From Lumnitzera littorea (lineage: Eukaryota; Streptophyta; Magnoliopsida; Myrtales; Combretaceae), in contig JAMXBB010000009.1 of NCBI GenBank assembly GCA_024138015.1, positions 92,990,712 to 93,054,711 of the forward strand: a stretch of DNA of 64,000 nucleotides, given 5' to 3'. The notes beneath the pieces are model-generated. The model searched no databases. It was given only the letters and a program-made list of their open reading frames with translations, and was not told the DNA's origin. A program made the translations under genes and the position numbers. Position 1 is the first letter of the stretch. Every line of letters begins with the position of its first letter. Positions 34,458-45,953 of this stretch are shown piece after piece.

Positions 34458-35180
34458 ATCTCCCCCTTTTTGATGAGGACAAAACTCTTGTAAGAGCTCC
34501 CCCTCAATTTAATGCTCCTCCTCAATTCAATGCTCCCCCTCAATTTATCATAGGAATTCAAGATGATCAATGATTGAATAAGATTGAGTGAAAAGGTAAG
34601 AATTGATCATTTTCCTAATAAGTCGATATAATAAATTTGCTAAAGCTATAATGTATCTATTTAAGAGTTAACAAGGAATGACCATTATCCAATTTACTTA
34701 TAATTAACCAATCAATAAAAATATCCAATTTAGGCAATTGTAAAATTTAGACTATTGACTTGAATTAACCAACGAATGACTATGGATGACTTAAATTATT
34801 CTCCCCCTTTAGCCTCATCAAAAGGAGAAAGATACAAGTGATGAAGAGGGAAGAAAATTCAAGCAAAAAATTCAGTAAAGTTTCGGCTTATACTAGAGAA
34901 TATGCTCCTTGCAAGAAGAAAATAAAAAACATACAAGGCTCAAAAGGAGCACAAAAACAGCCAACAATGGACAACTACATATAGCAAAGCAAGTTCATTT
35001 AGAACAAGAGTTCATAAGAGGTTTAGGAAAGAGATTACAAGGGCCACAAATATGCAGCAGTAAAAGTAAGTCCAACAAGGACCAAAGTTCTCAATACATA
35101 AAAAGATAAAGTAGCTAAAGGTCGAGTCCTTAAACAAAATAACAAAAAAGCAAACATAGATAGAAAGTTGAAATACATAA
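34458..35180 (-). other. 3' untranslated region and polypurine tract of element C
   Basis: On the minus strand this is the sequence between the post-pol ORF and the 3' LTR. It ends in AAAAAGGGGGAGAT next to TGTTAAACTT. No protein is recognised, and the plus frame 34909-35109 is a shadow. Confidence 0.6.
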
Positions 35181-36448
35181 CTAGGCAGCAGGAGGATCAT
35201 CATCCTAAGTAGGAGGAGGAAAAGGGTAGGAATGGCAGTGGTAGTTCAGTTGGAAATTATTACAGAGCCCTTAAAACTCGCTATGTAAATGATCATGAAT
35301 GTCCTCTTGAAGTTGATTGTATCGCATTTCAGAGTACTAATAGAAAAGATGCTAAGAGGTTAAAGGAGCAGCTGGATCAAAAGATGGAAACCCAAAATCA
35401 AGTATAGGCTGATGAGAAGATCCCGTAAGTGGAGGAGTACCAGCATAGCTAGCAGCAGTAGAGGGAATATGAGCATTAGGACTGCCTGGCTCATCAGAAG
35501 AAATAATAGGCTCTTATAGGCTACGTATAGAAGCAAGATCAAGAGAAGGAAGGTCTTTTTGCCTAACTCAATTGTTTCCTGATTTCTTCCAAATCCCTCG
35601 ACAAACATCAATTAATTCTAGGTGCTTGACTTGAGCTACCCGTAAGGTAGAAGGAAATTGAACACCTTTTCTTATAAGCAATTGTGTAACTAATCGCCTA
35701 AAGCGAAGAAAAGCTTGAGATGAGTTATTGGTTACATGTTTAAAGTATTGGACCATAATATTGAAAAAATCAATCTGCTTATTCATTATCAAATAATACA
35801 AAATCCATAATTCCTAAAGGGTGACGTTGGATTGTTAGCCTCGACAAGGAGAGTAGCTATGAATAACAATATGATAGAGGATTTTTGTCCTAAGGTCGAG
35901 GTGGATGGCAGCCAAATTTTTTTACTTTCCCTAATCCACTCCAATGCCTTTAAATCTAAAGACTCTCTCATAGAATTTGGCCTTATAGTAATTTACATTT
36001 ACTTCCGTCCCATCAATAGCAACACCAATAAGACCACAAATATCCTTAGGCACAATAGTAATTAAAGTACCACAAACATAAGCATAGAGGACACTACAAC
36101 GTAACTCATTACTGGGATTCATTTTTAGTTTTAGTCTACCTTGATCATCTAGAGAATTTGACATATTACAATAAAAATACTTAATAGCATCATTGTATAC
36201 CTCATAAGGAAGCCGAAGGATATCGAGGACATGATTGGTGACGACCCTAGGAAAGGTGGCGATGCGAAATTCTTCGAGTACCTTCGATGGATAAACGATG
36301 CCAATATCGACCTCTAAATTGACAAATTTCTCAAAGCGTTGAGAGTGTTATCAAGAGGGAAAGAGGTAGCTATTATAGGCCAGGGGTGCTAAACCATAAG
36401 CAATACACAATGCCATAGGTGTTATAGAGGTAAAAGGAGATAGGTGAT
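35180..36448 (-). pseudogene. Post-pol ORF, putative plant transposon protein-like (element C), main part
   Basis: Minus frame from the D insertion edge (36448): SQRFEKFVNLEVDIGIVYPS, FPRVVTNHVLDIL, a ..IKYFYCNMSN block, VCGTLITIVPKDICGLIG, then after frameshifts near 35940 and 35800 a W-I-R-E-S..IWLP block, MNKQIDFFNIMVQYFK and LVTQLLIRKGVQFP. The tail has HQPILDFGFPSFDPAAP near 35400. The order (FYANL-like, V.G..I.....I..LLG, W.FI...I.P, ..LI..L....GV) resembles the 'putative plant transposon protein' domain (Transposase_32, from memory). In SIRE elements this slot holds an env-like or extra ORF. Function unknown. Confidence 0.5.
36444..36448. repeat. Target-site duplication of solo LTR D (left)
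   Basis: GTGAT here equals GTGAT at 41441-41445. The post-pol ORF frame is preserved across the two sites. Confidence 0.9.
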
Positions 36449-37064
36449 TGTAGACTCTGTAAATTTAACCTTCTAAACATAGTGTTGGACTTGAGTGTCG
36501 TAGACATTTTCCTAAGTCGACAAAACTACATAAAATGAATACCGACTAAAATTTTGAACTTGGAACTTAAAACGAACTTAAAAGACCCAATGATACAATT
36601 TGGAAACCCTTATCATGTAAGAAAACCCCAATCCCTACATACGTGTACTTTAAAAAAAATGTAAACCTAAACTTAATAGAAACAGTAAATATCAAATAAA
36701 AAAATTTTTTTTTTAAACTCTATAAAATTATCTTAATTCTTGAAAAGCTAGAAATCAATAAAATTATCAATAATTTTGTGAAATCATATAAAACTAATAA
36801 CAAACGAATCAAGGATTATTTCAAGTAATAATAAACAACAAAACTAAGCTAGTTAAAGGAATAAATTAATAAATTTACAAAAATTATTTTACTTGCATAC
36901 ATAAGTAGCCCCACAATATGTATATATATATATATATATGTATATGTTGCATAATAAAGTGGTGTTCCTAAATAATTAAGCCAATTGATCCTTAAGCTCC
37001 TAAGTGTAAGTAAATTATTCCCGAGTTGATGAAAAAACCTAAAACATACATAAACTCACTCGAA

Positions 37065-38165
37065 TCCTAAAACTTAGGATGATTAAGGACTTATGATCCT
37101 AAATAAATAATTAAAAATATAATTTCAATAAATTTTATTTAACTCTAGAAAACTCGAAAATTTCCTAAGAGGCAAATCACAACCTATAAATTAATTTGAG
37201 AACCAAACCCTAAAAGAATTTCATATAAGACAATCCCCTTATTTTCACTTATAAGCCATGTTACGTATAGATAAATTACAAACCCTACTTTTAGCAAACT
37301 TGTGATTTAACTAAGAACACTTCCCAAATCTTCCCAAGGATAAACTAAGTTAAGAATCCAAGTTTACATTTAAAAACGAATTTAATTTTCTAATTCGAAA
37401 CCCTATTATCAATAAAACTCGAATATGAGAACCATAGACTCTAAACCCAAAACCTTAAAACAATTAAGGACTTGTAACCCTAAGCGACTAATTAAGAATT
37501 TAATTTGAATAATTTTAATCAATTATAGAAATTTTCATAATTTCATAAAAATTAAATCATAACTTATAAATCAATTTAAAAGACAAACTCCAAAAGAATT
37601 TCATATCAGACAATCTCCAAAAGAATTTCATATCAGACAATCTCCTTATCTTCATACAAAAGATTTGTGCACATGAATAAATAAACCAACTAATCATCCT
37701 AAATAACTTATCAATTGATAAATATAAACCCTACTTTTAGTGGGCCCATGATTCAATTAAAAATACTGTCTGAACGTTCCCAAGGATCAACTAAACTAAA
37801 AACTTAAGTTTACATTTAGAAACAAATTAAAATTTTCCAATTCAAAAACCAATTATCGAGAAAACCTGAACTTGAAGAACTACGAGCTCTAAACTCACCT
37901 AAGACCTTAAACCCTAAAACAATTAGGGAATTTTGACCCTAAGTGACTAATTGATAATTTAATTTAAATAATTTCATTCAACTTTAGAAAATTTCATAAT
38001 CTTATAGGAATCGAATCATAAAGTACAAAACAATGCAAGATGAAAATCCTAAAACAATTTCGTATAAGACTATGCTCTTATCTTCATGTCTAAGCCTTAC
38101 ACATCAATAAGTAGACCAACCAATCACCTTAGATGACTTATCAATTGAGAGTCGGAATCATTTAT
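37065..38165 (+). repeat. Large tandem repeat (~390-460 bp) inside solo LTR D
   Basis: About 2.6 units start at 37065, 37453 and 37911 with the motif CCTWAAACAATTAGGGACTT. They share the order GACTAATT..TTTAATTT, TTTCATAATTT, AAAGAATTTCATATAAGACAATC, AACCCTACTTTTAG and AAGTTTACATTTA. The middle unit has an extra 27-bp duplication (AAAAGAATTTCATATCAGAC, twice, 37591-37645). The third unit is truncated. Confidence 0.8.
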
Positions 38166-40900
38166 CAATTTATAACTTATCAAAATCTAGTGATAAGACA
38201 TTTTCCTTATCACCTCTTCACTTATACTACATATGGACAATTCTTCACAAAATTTCATATGCTTAACTTCATTAAATGAGACAAGACCATTCCATGACCC
38301 CAAAGGACATTAAATGGAAGATTTAAACAAGGAGGAAAGGGGGTCATGCTCTTGTCTTTCAACCATCAATTACTTTCTCTTACACATCATTATTCACCCC
38401 TTAATGCTTACATCATCAATAGTTGCAATTGTTGACTTTTGTGTAAGCTATAAGACAATACTTTCAAAACAATTTCACTTTCACATCTTCTTTCTCTCAT
38501 TTGAAACAAACATAAAAAGGAGAAACAACCTTACCCCATAAAATCAACTTTTCTCCCATTTTTCAAGCTTCACTCACGGCAACTTCTCCTCTTGCTCTTG
38601 TGTCATTTTCTTTCACCATCTAAGATCTTTTAGAACCATTAGAACCTTTCATAAACCCCATTCCAAAAGATTAAACAACTCGGGTTTCCAAAAGGTGGCA
38701 AAAAGGAGGAAGTAAAGTTAAGAGCTTAAGTGGAACCTTAGTGCACAACCACCATACTTTGCTTTAAGGACGAGTAAGTATTTCTTGTGATTTGTGGGTT
38801 AGTATTTATGATTAGGAAACTTTGATTTCTTGAAGACAAAAGTAAGGTTTAAATTGTTATAACACTAAAAACCGTTTTAAGAAACAAGCTCATGAAACCC
38901 TTACATGAAGTTGAAACATGAGCATGTAAAGTTGGTGATTTGTAAAGATACTTGTGTAACACTTTAAATGGGAGATTTTAAGATGAGAAAATCTTGAAAC
39001 AAGAACTTGAATGGAAGATGAACATGCTGGACGTGAGGATTCAAAGGTCCTTTAAATGTTGATTTTATTTTCATTAAGTTAAACATGCTCAAATATAGAC
39101 TTAAGTCAAGGAAAAATTCATCTCATGAAGTTTTATGAAGAAACCAACTTTGTATGATATGAGCTATGATATGGAAGTTATAATAAGTGTAAGATCTCCT
39201 ATTTCTTTGTGGGAAGCATGAGTTAAAGAATCATCTCACAGAAGAAAAGTTAAGTTAAGATTTGGATACAAATAGTTTAAGTACATGATCTAATACCTAA
39301 GCTTAAGGAAATGATGAAATAAGTTGAAAAAACCAAGTGAGAACCCCTTGGAATCATCATGACCAGATCTGGAACATAAATAAAAGCCACTTAAAAATAT
39401 GATAAAACTAAGTAAACAAAGTGAAAAGATTAACTAAAGCAAGTATAGCAAATATGCTAAGCCTAAAACCCAAAACCAAGCCTAAAACTCTCAAAACAAG
39501 CTTAGAACTCTAAGTTGGGCCTTCAATAAAATTATGACCAACACCTTAAAACATCAAGAGAGGATGTTTTGAAGCCCATAAGAAATCCACCTAAAGCCCC
39601 ATAAGCCTACTAAAGTCACTAACTTTAGTTTGAACCAAAAACAAGCCTGTTTGATAACTTAAGCCCACTAAAGGGCCCATGAAGTGGTTGTTAGCCTTAG
39701 GAATATAAATCAAAGTTGTAAATCTGATCTCAAGGAGTATTTTAAGCTTAGGATAAAATCTTAAGACTAAGCCCAAAGGATTTCTCAAGTTATCAAAAAG
39801 CCCATTTACCATACAAGGCCCAAAAACACTCCAACACATGAGGAACGCTACTATTCTGACCCATGGACAAATTTGTGTGCCTCATTTTGAAAATCTAACC
39901 TCACTACGCTAAATTAAACTCGAAAACGATAAAGATTGACTATAAGATCATAAAAATCGGATCTAAAACGAGAAAGTTATACGCAATTGAACTTTTAAGT
40001 AAAACCGAGAAAAAATTATGAAACCAAGTCAAAAGTATAACTTTAAGGGTTTTAGCTTAGTTTTCTAGGTTTTAATTCAAATCCTTATAGTATCATTTTT
40101 GCGATGTCTAGGGGACCTGGCTTTAGGGAGATGACCTATCCTGAATTATTTTGATTGATCCGCATGGCTGAGTGAGTAAATTCCCAATGACTCTTTACTT
40201 GATTTTACTTGTAGAATAGATACACTTAAACTGATATATATAAATTTGGATGCTTGTGAGATATGGGAGATGCATGTGTATGAATTTATGGATGAATGTG
40301 ATGACTTGTTAATTATATATATAATAATGGGAATTGTTTGTACTAATATATATATGTGAATTGTATGGAATGAAATTGTTTAATCACCTTGAAAATCAAG
40401 TTGATCACTTATACGATTAAGAAATCAAAATGAATCATGCATTCCCCATATTGCATATGGATAACACCGACTGTCGCTTTGCGCTGAAGATGGGAAGGGG
40501 CTCACAGGAATACGAGTTTTCTGCAGGATTGGGCACTAGCTATGTCATCATATATATTGAGTCTCTATCCTAAGCTGATGGGCTTACTAGGCGTTGGGAG
40601 ACGCCAACCGTCGACGAGGGGCCGAGTCTTGTGGCTTCTGCTTAAAGCATGTGTTTATGGATTGTAGAGGCCACTACACCGCTAGATTTGGGATTTTGAA
40701 AATATGATTTATTATTCGGTAATGAAAGTATATATATGTATATATATACATAGTTTTGTTTTGACTTAAGCACAATAGTGCTAATGAATTAAAACCCAAG
40801 GTCTAGAACTCGAATTTTGGTTTGGGTTAGTTAATTATCTCTAAACCCCGACTACAGGGGGCGTAATTTTAAGTCGTATGCAATTCCTAGGTCACTGCAT
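38166..40900 (+). other. Non-coding body of solo LTR D
   Basis: No protein family is seen. Short frames at 38314-38541 and minus 39591-39839 lack features. A GC-richer block lies at 40440-40640 and (TA)n near 40730-40750. Confidence 0.5.
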
Positions 40901-41440
40901 GCATTGTTTGGCATACTGATTGTTCATGCATTCATATGATTGTACATCTAATAAATTTCTATCATGTGGTATTGATAAGGGTATTTATCTCACTAAGCGT
41001 AAGCTTACACCCCAACAGTTCTTTTCCTTGCAAGTTGATCGATAGTTGGGAATGGGATAAGAATCGAGTATAGAGTGCTACCATTGAATCGGTATGATGA
41101 AAAGCTCGTGTAGTTAATTCAGAATGTTTCGGAAAATGACTAATATTTCAATTAAGTTTGGTGTCTTTAGTAAGTTTAGAATTTTCTAGAATTGTTTATC
41201 TTATTTCACTATTTTGGTAGGGGATACCGATTCTCTGCGGTTTTGAGGAATTGTGGAAAAATGGTTATCCATAATTATTTATATTATATAATGAGTTAAT
41301 GAACTAAAATTGAAGACTTTAGCGAATAACTATTTAGAGTTTTGCAATCTCTGACTTGTAAGGCAATTTTCTTATCATGGGTGCACACGTGATATGGAAA
41401 TTCTAAGCAATACTACTAGGCCCCTCTTAGGGTCGCTACA

Positions 41441-41731
41441 GTGATTGTAGAAGTGTGTAGATGGTATGTGGCAATATGACGGTTGGTAGGTATGGGTAGA
41501 GAGAGAAAGTAAAGAGAGGAAGAAGAAGAAGGAGAAGTTTGATAAAAGATGAAGAGAAAGAGAAAGAAGAGAGAGTGGAGAGTTGATTGAGGGAAGAAAT
41601 TTTGGATTTTGATGGAAGAAAAGAGATGGTTCAAAAAGAGAGAAAGAGGTTAAGGTTTGAAGAAGGGAAAAGGGGTCTTTTATGGAAGGAGAGAAAGATA
41701 GAGAGACGATTCGGCACCAATTAAATTGCAT
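41441..41731 (-). pseudogene. Post-pol ORF of element C, N-terminal part
   Basis: ATG at 41731 opens a minus frame reaching solo LTR D at 41441. After the duplicated GTGAT it joins the frame at 36448 in phase. The segment is rich in Ser, Leu and Phe (runs such as NFSFFFFLSLLSLSTHTYQP) and contains no conserved domain. It may be a disordered leader, or partly non-coding upstream sequence. Confidence 0.4.
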
Positions 41732-42781
41732 CTAGAAACAGATGAACCGGCATGCCAATAGTGTGGGGAGCTGGCTTGCTGGCTATGCGAACAGATTAGA
41801 GATGAAGGCTTTAACCAGAGGAGTATACCGGCATGCCGGTGTTTCTATGAACTGGATTATCCGTTAATCAAACAAAAGCAAAAACAACTTGTTAAATATG
41901 CAGGTATACCAGCAAGCCGGTGATTTGTATAACCGCCATGCCGATTGTCTATAATTTTGTAGAAAAACAATAGAGACCACTTGTTTGAGCAAAGTTACTA
42001 ATCCAATTTGATTTGCAAAGATTCAGTAAACATCTTAAAACTTCAAACAAGTTTATTTGAGTCCATTAAGGCTTGAAAAACTTAATTTTTAACTAGATAA
42101 CTAAGATTTATCCGAATCAAATCCATAGAGCTAAGTAATTCATGATAAAGTGAAAATGTCCATGTATGAGCAAATTATGTGCATAAGCATTAAGTTTTTG
42201 CACACCAAGAATTCAAGTAAAATTCAAATACATGTTTGAGCATGATAGGCACAAAATATAGCTTTAAGGCTCTACAAATTGTGAAATGACTACTTGAGTT
42301 CCTTAATCATGCAAGTGGCTAGAAAGTAAGTGGAGATCCTTTCTCAATGTTCAAGAGAAGTTTAGGCTTTAAACATGTTAAAAGACATTAAGAGGCATAA
42401 AAGATACATGATCAAGCTAAGCAACCTCTATATAAGCAAGAAATGCTCCATTTGCACTTAGAACCTAAAAAGGGTTTAGAGAGGTTAAATATGCACGAAA
42501 TTCAAATTAAGCTAGTTTGACCACTCAAACATGATTTAGGGATGAAAATAGACATGTAAACCCTGGTTTTGAGTACGGAAACCAATGCATGATAATTTTA
42601 TGCATATATAAACTTAGATAAGCATGAATGACTTCAAGTGTGCCCAAAACATGTTAAACGTGATATTTAATACATAAAAGCCATATGATCATGTTTCTTA
42701 TACCTTATGGTATAATATTTTCCAATCAACTTACTTAGTAAGTTAATTTTATTAAAAAAGGCCATGTTAGTTCTTATGTGT
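41732..42781 (-). other. Spacer between pol and post-pol ORF of element C, with GC-rich palindromes
   Basis: Non-coding. A cluster of palindromic motifs lies at 41745-41945 (ACCGGCATGCC, ACCGGCATGCCGGT, ACCAGCAAGCCGGT, ACCGCCATGCCGAT). Confidence 0.6.
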
Positions 42782-43160
42782 CTAGCACTTATCTTGCAAG
42801 ATCACTCCTAATTCTCTTCTTAAAGTGCAAAATCTTTCCTCACTTAAGTGTTTTGTGAAGATATTGGCTATTTGATTGCTAGTATCAATAAATTCTAAAC
42901 AAATATCATTGTTTTGCACATAATCACGAATAAAGTGATGTCTAATTTCTATATGCTTAGTCCTAAAATGTTGAATTGGATTTTTGGTCAAGTTGATAGC
43001 ACTTGTATTGCCACATCTTATTAGAACATTGGTAAATTTCAAACCATAGTCAAGCAAGGTTTGCTTCATCTATAAAACTTGAGTACAATAACTACCAGCT
43101 GCTATGTATTCAACTTCAGTGGTAGAAAGTGCTACTAAGTTTTGGTTCTTTAAGTGCCAT
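42782..43160 (-). pseudogene. Ty1/copia RNase H C-terminal part (element C)
   Basis: Minus frame 43069-42782 contains CGNTSAINLTKNPIQHFRTK, HIEIRHHFIRDYVQ and ANIFTKHLS..F..LR.ELG, the standard end of copia RNase H. The preceding part around 43090-43160 has the LVALSTTEVEYIAAG block in another frame. The frameshift from RT lies near 43165. TAG/TAA stops are few. Confidence 0.9.
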
Positions 43161-44316
43161 AATACTAATGAAATACCAAGGAAATGACATGTTCCACTTG
43201 TGCTTTTCCAATTGACTTTGCAACTGACAAAGTCGACATTGGAATATCTAATAAGATCAAGTGAGTGAACTTAGGATACCACAAGCCAATTTCAATAGTG
43301 CTCATAAGATACTTGAAAATGCATTTAACCGCATTCAAGTGTGATTCTTTAGGGCAAGATTGAAACCATACACATAGACACACAGAAAACATGATATACG
43401 GCTTAGATGCAACTAAATATAGAAGACTTCCTATCATACCTCTATACATCTTTTCACAAATGTTCTTTCCATTGTCATTTTTATCAAGTTTTAGGGTAGT
43501 GCTCATTAGAGTTGGCTTAGTCTTACAATTTTCCATTTTGAACCTTTTTAAGAGTTCTTTAGTATATTTGCCTTGGTTAATGAAGGTTCCATCTTTGGTT
43601 TACTTGACTTGAAGGCTTAAGAAATAGTTGAGTTCTCCCATTATACTCATTTCAAATTAATTTTTCATACATTGGATAAATTCATTAACTAAATCCATGT
43701 GAGTAGCACCAAACACAATATCATCAATGTATATTTGAACAATTAGTATATGATCATTATGTTGTTTAATAAATAGAGTTGTGTCAAGTTTCCCTTTAAT
43801 GAATTTATTCTTTATCAAGAAGTTACTCAATGTTTCATACCAAGCTCTACGAGCTTGCTTTAGTCCATACAAGGTTTTATTGAGCTTATATACATGGTTT
43901 GGGAATTAATTATCCTCAAAACCCGGTAGTTACTCTACATATACTTCTTCTTTGATGAAGCCATTTAGAAAGGCACTTTTAACATCCATTTGATATAGTT
44001 TGAAATCTTTATGAGCTGCAAATGCCAAAAATATCCTAATGGCTTCTAGTCTTGTAACTAAGGCAAAGGTTTCATCAAAATCTATCCCTTCTTCTTGATT
44101 ATAGCCTTTAGTAACTAACCTAGCCTTATTTCTAGTTACTATACCGGTTTCATCAGGTTTGTTTCTATAAACCCATTTTGTTCCAACAACTGGTCTATCT
44201 TTTGGTTTAGATACTAAGTTTCATACCTCATTTCTAGTAAATTGATTTAACTCTTCTTGCATAGCTTGAATCCAAAATTCATCTTTTAGAGCTTCATCTA
44301 TATTTTTTTGTTCAAG
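43161..44316 (-). pseudogene. Ty1/copia reverse transcriptase (element C)
   Basis: The minus frame continues from integrase with scattered stops. Motifs: DRPVVGTKWVYRNK, KARLVTKGYNQEEGIDFDET, MDVKSAFLNGFIKEEVYVE (catalytic Asp present), MYGLKQARRAWYETL, and IQIYIDDIVFG at about 43740-43705 (catalytic YIDD intact), GMIGSLLYLVASKPYIM. It would copy the element RNA. This is the best preserved catalytic domain of the window, but it is broken by stops, for example near 43640 and 43880. Confidence 0.9.
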
Positions 44317-45449
44317 TTAAGATAGGAACACTACATTACTTAGATTTTTAAGTGAGGCTCTAGTTTGAACCTTATTGGATGATTCTCCTATTATTTGATC
44401 CTTAGGATGATTTTTCACAAACTTCCATTCTCTAGGTAAATCTAGGTTAGAGTTGTTAATGATTTCATCTTGCCTAGAGAATTCCTTTTCAATTGAGTTG
44501 GATTGATTCTTGTTAAGATTAAGATTGTCCAAATGAGCACCAATGTTTTCTATTTCATCATTAGACTCTTTATATATATAAGTATCATCAAATGCAACAT
44601 GAATTGACTCCTCTACAACAAGTGTTCTCTTGTTATATATTCTATAAGCTTTACTAGTAAGAGAATGACTAAGAAAAATACTTTCATTTGACTTTGAATC
44701 AAATTTTCCTAAATGTTTCTTTCCATTATTGAGAATGTAACATTTCGTTCGAAAAGGATGAAAATATGATATGTTAGGTTTTTTGTCTTTCCAAAGCTCG
44801 TAGGGAGTTTTCTTAAGAATTGGTCTAATAAAAACGCGATTTGATATGTAACAAGTCGTATTGACGGCTTTGGCCCAAAAATATTTAGGTAGGTTATTGT
44901 CACAAAGCATGATCCTAGCCATTTCTATAAGGGTCCTATTTTTTCTTCCGACAACTCCATTTTGTTGCGGAGTTCTAGGTGCCAAGTGGGTATGTTCTAT
45001 TCCGTTTTTTTATAACGATAATCTTCCATAGCAAGATTTTCAATTTCTCCCCCATGATCACTTCTTATAGAGACAATAGAAAGACCTTTTTCATTTTAAA
45101 CCTTCTTGCTATGGTTCAAGAACACATGATAAGTTTCATCCTTGTTAGTAAGAAAGAAGGTCCAAGTGTATCTAGTAAAATCATCAATTATGACCAAGGT
45201 GTATCTTTTCCCTCCTAAACTTAAAGTTTGGGTTGGACGAAATAAATCCATGTATAGTACTTAGAGTGGCCTAAAAGTTAAGATGGCTTCTTTTGATTTG
45301 AAAGATGACTTGGTTTCCTTACCATATTGATATGCTTGACGTGTTCTATCTTTATCAAAACTAATCTTAGGTAATCCTTTAACAAGATTCCTTTTAGCTA
45401 GTTTTGATAAGATATCCATACTAGCAAGTCCTAACTTTCTATACTATAA
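44317..45449 (-). pseudogene. Ty1/copia integrase (element C)
   Basis: Near 45430-45400 a YRKLGLASMDILSKLAKRNL block corresponds to the zinc-binding GAG-pre-integrase part. Between 45220 and 45000 fragments in other frames give a SIRSDHGGEIEN-type core. From 44985 a long open frame (222 codons) reads PRTPQQNGVVGRKNRTLIEM (catalytic Glu position occupied by Lys in VVGRKN), FWAKAVNTTCYISNR and KTPYELWKDKKPNISYFHPF. It would insert cDNA. It is disabled by frameshifts between 45000 and 45400 and the lost Glu. Confidence 0.85.
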
Positions 45450-45953
45450 CTAACTATCATTGTTTTGAGCGGATAGACAAGTCTCAAGAGAGCATAAAAA
45501 CATATTGAAGTCAATTTTGTAAATGTTTCCTCGTCTATACCCCTTAAAACAGATTCGATCATTGTTAATGTTTTCAATAGAACACTTTGATGTATGAATG
45601 ATTACTTTATATCTTGTATTACATGATTGACTAATACAAAGTAAGTTATGTTTTAAATTATTAACAAGTAATACATGCTTAATAGTAAGATCATCATTAA
45701 TGCAAATGTTACCTTCACCAATGACATGAGCTTTTCGATTATCTGCGAAGGTTACACTTCCTCCATCCTTCAAGTTTATAGATGTGAACTTGGATGCATC
45801 TCTCGTCATATGTCTTGAGCAACTACTATCCAAGATCTATTTGTTGTTGTGCCTTGAAGGATCCTACAAAACAAGCGATTATCTCTTTGGTACCCACTTT
45901 AGTTTGGGTCCTTTAGGGTTAGTTGTTATAATGTAAGTTTGTCCCTTATGGAC
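45450..45953 (-). pseudogene. Ty1/copia protease (element C)
   Basis: The minus frame in register with gag has DSSCSRHMTRDASKFTSI, the copia protease active site, where the usual D-S-G/A-C reads D-S-S-C. Then SVTFADNRKAHVIGEGNICI and VLLVNNLKHNLLCISQSC follow, ending near 45450. The frame from gag to here has no frameshift. Confidence 0.85.

Larger units (their letters stand above)
36449..41440 (+). mobile_element. Element D: ~5-kb solo LTR
   Basis: Starts TGTAGACTCTG, ends GGGTCGCTACA (5-bp inverted ends TGTAG/CTACA) and is flanked by GTGAT. No second LTR, PBS, PPT or coding domain is seen inside. Near the right end, CTCACTAAGCGTAAGCTTACACCCC (split around 40985-41010) and a pyrimidine-rich TTCTTTTCCTTGCAAG resemble the region near the 3' part of large plant Ty3 LTRs. 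I infer a solo LTR of a Tekay/Del-like element left by LTR-LTR recombination. A non-coding LARD-like element is the alternative. Its right terminus is shared with element G at 1275-1321. Confidence 0.75.

Noticed and set aside
36240..36256. GACGACCCTAGG as a possible LTR start matching TGTAGCGACCC
   Set aside because: The post-pol coding frame of element C runs straight through it, and the exact GTGAT duplication places the D boundary at 36449.
41375..41440. Extension of the post-pol frame into CSDPKRGL
   Set aside because: These codons belong to the end of solo LTR D.
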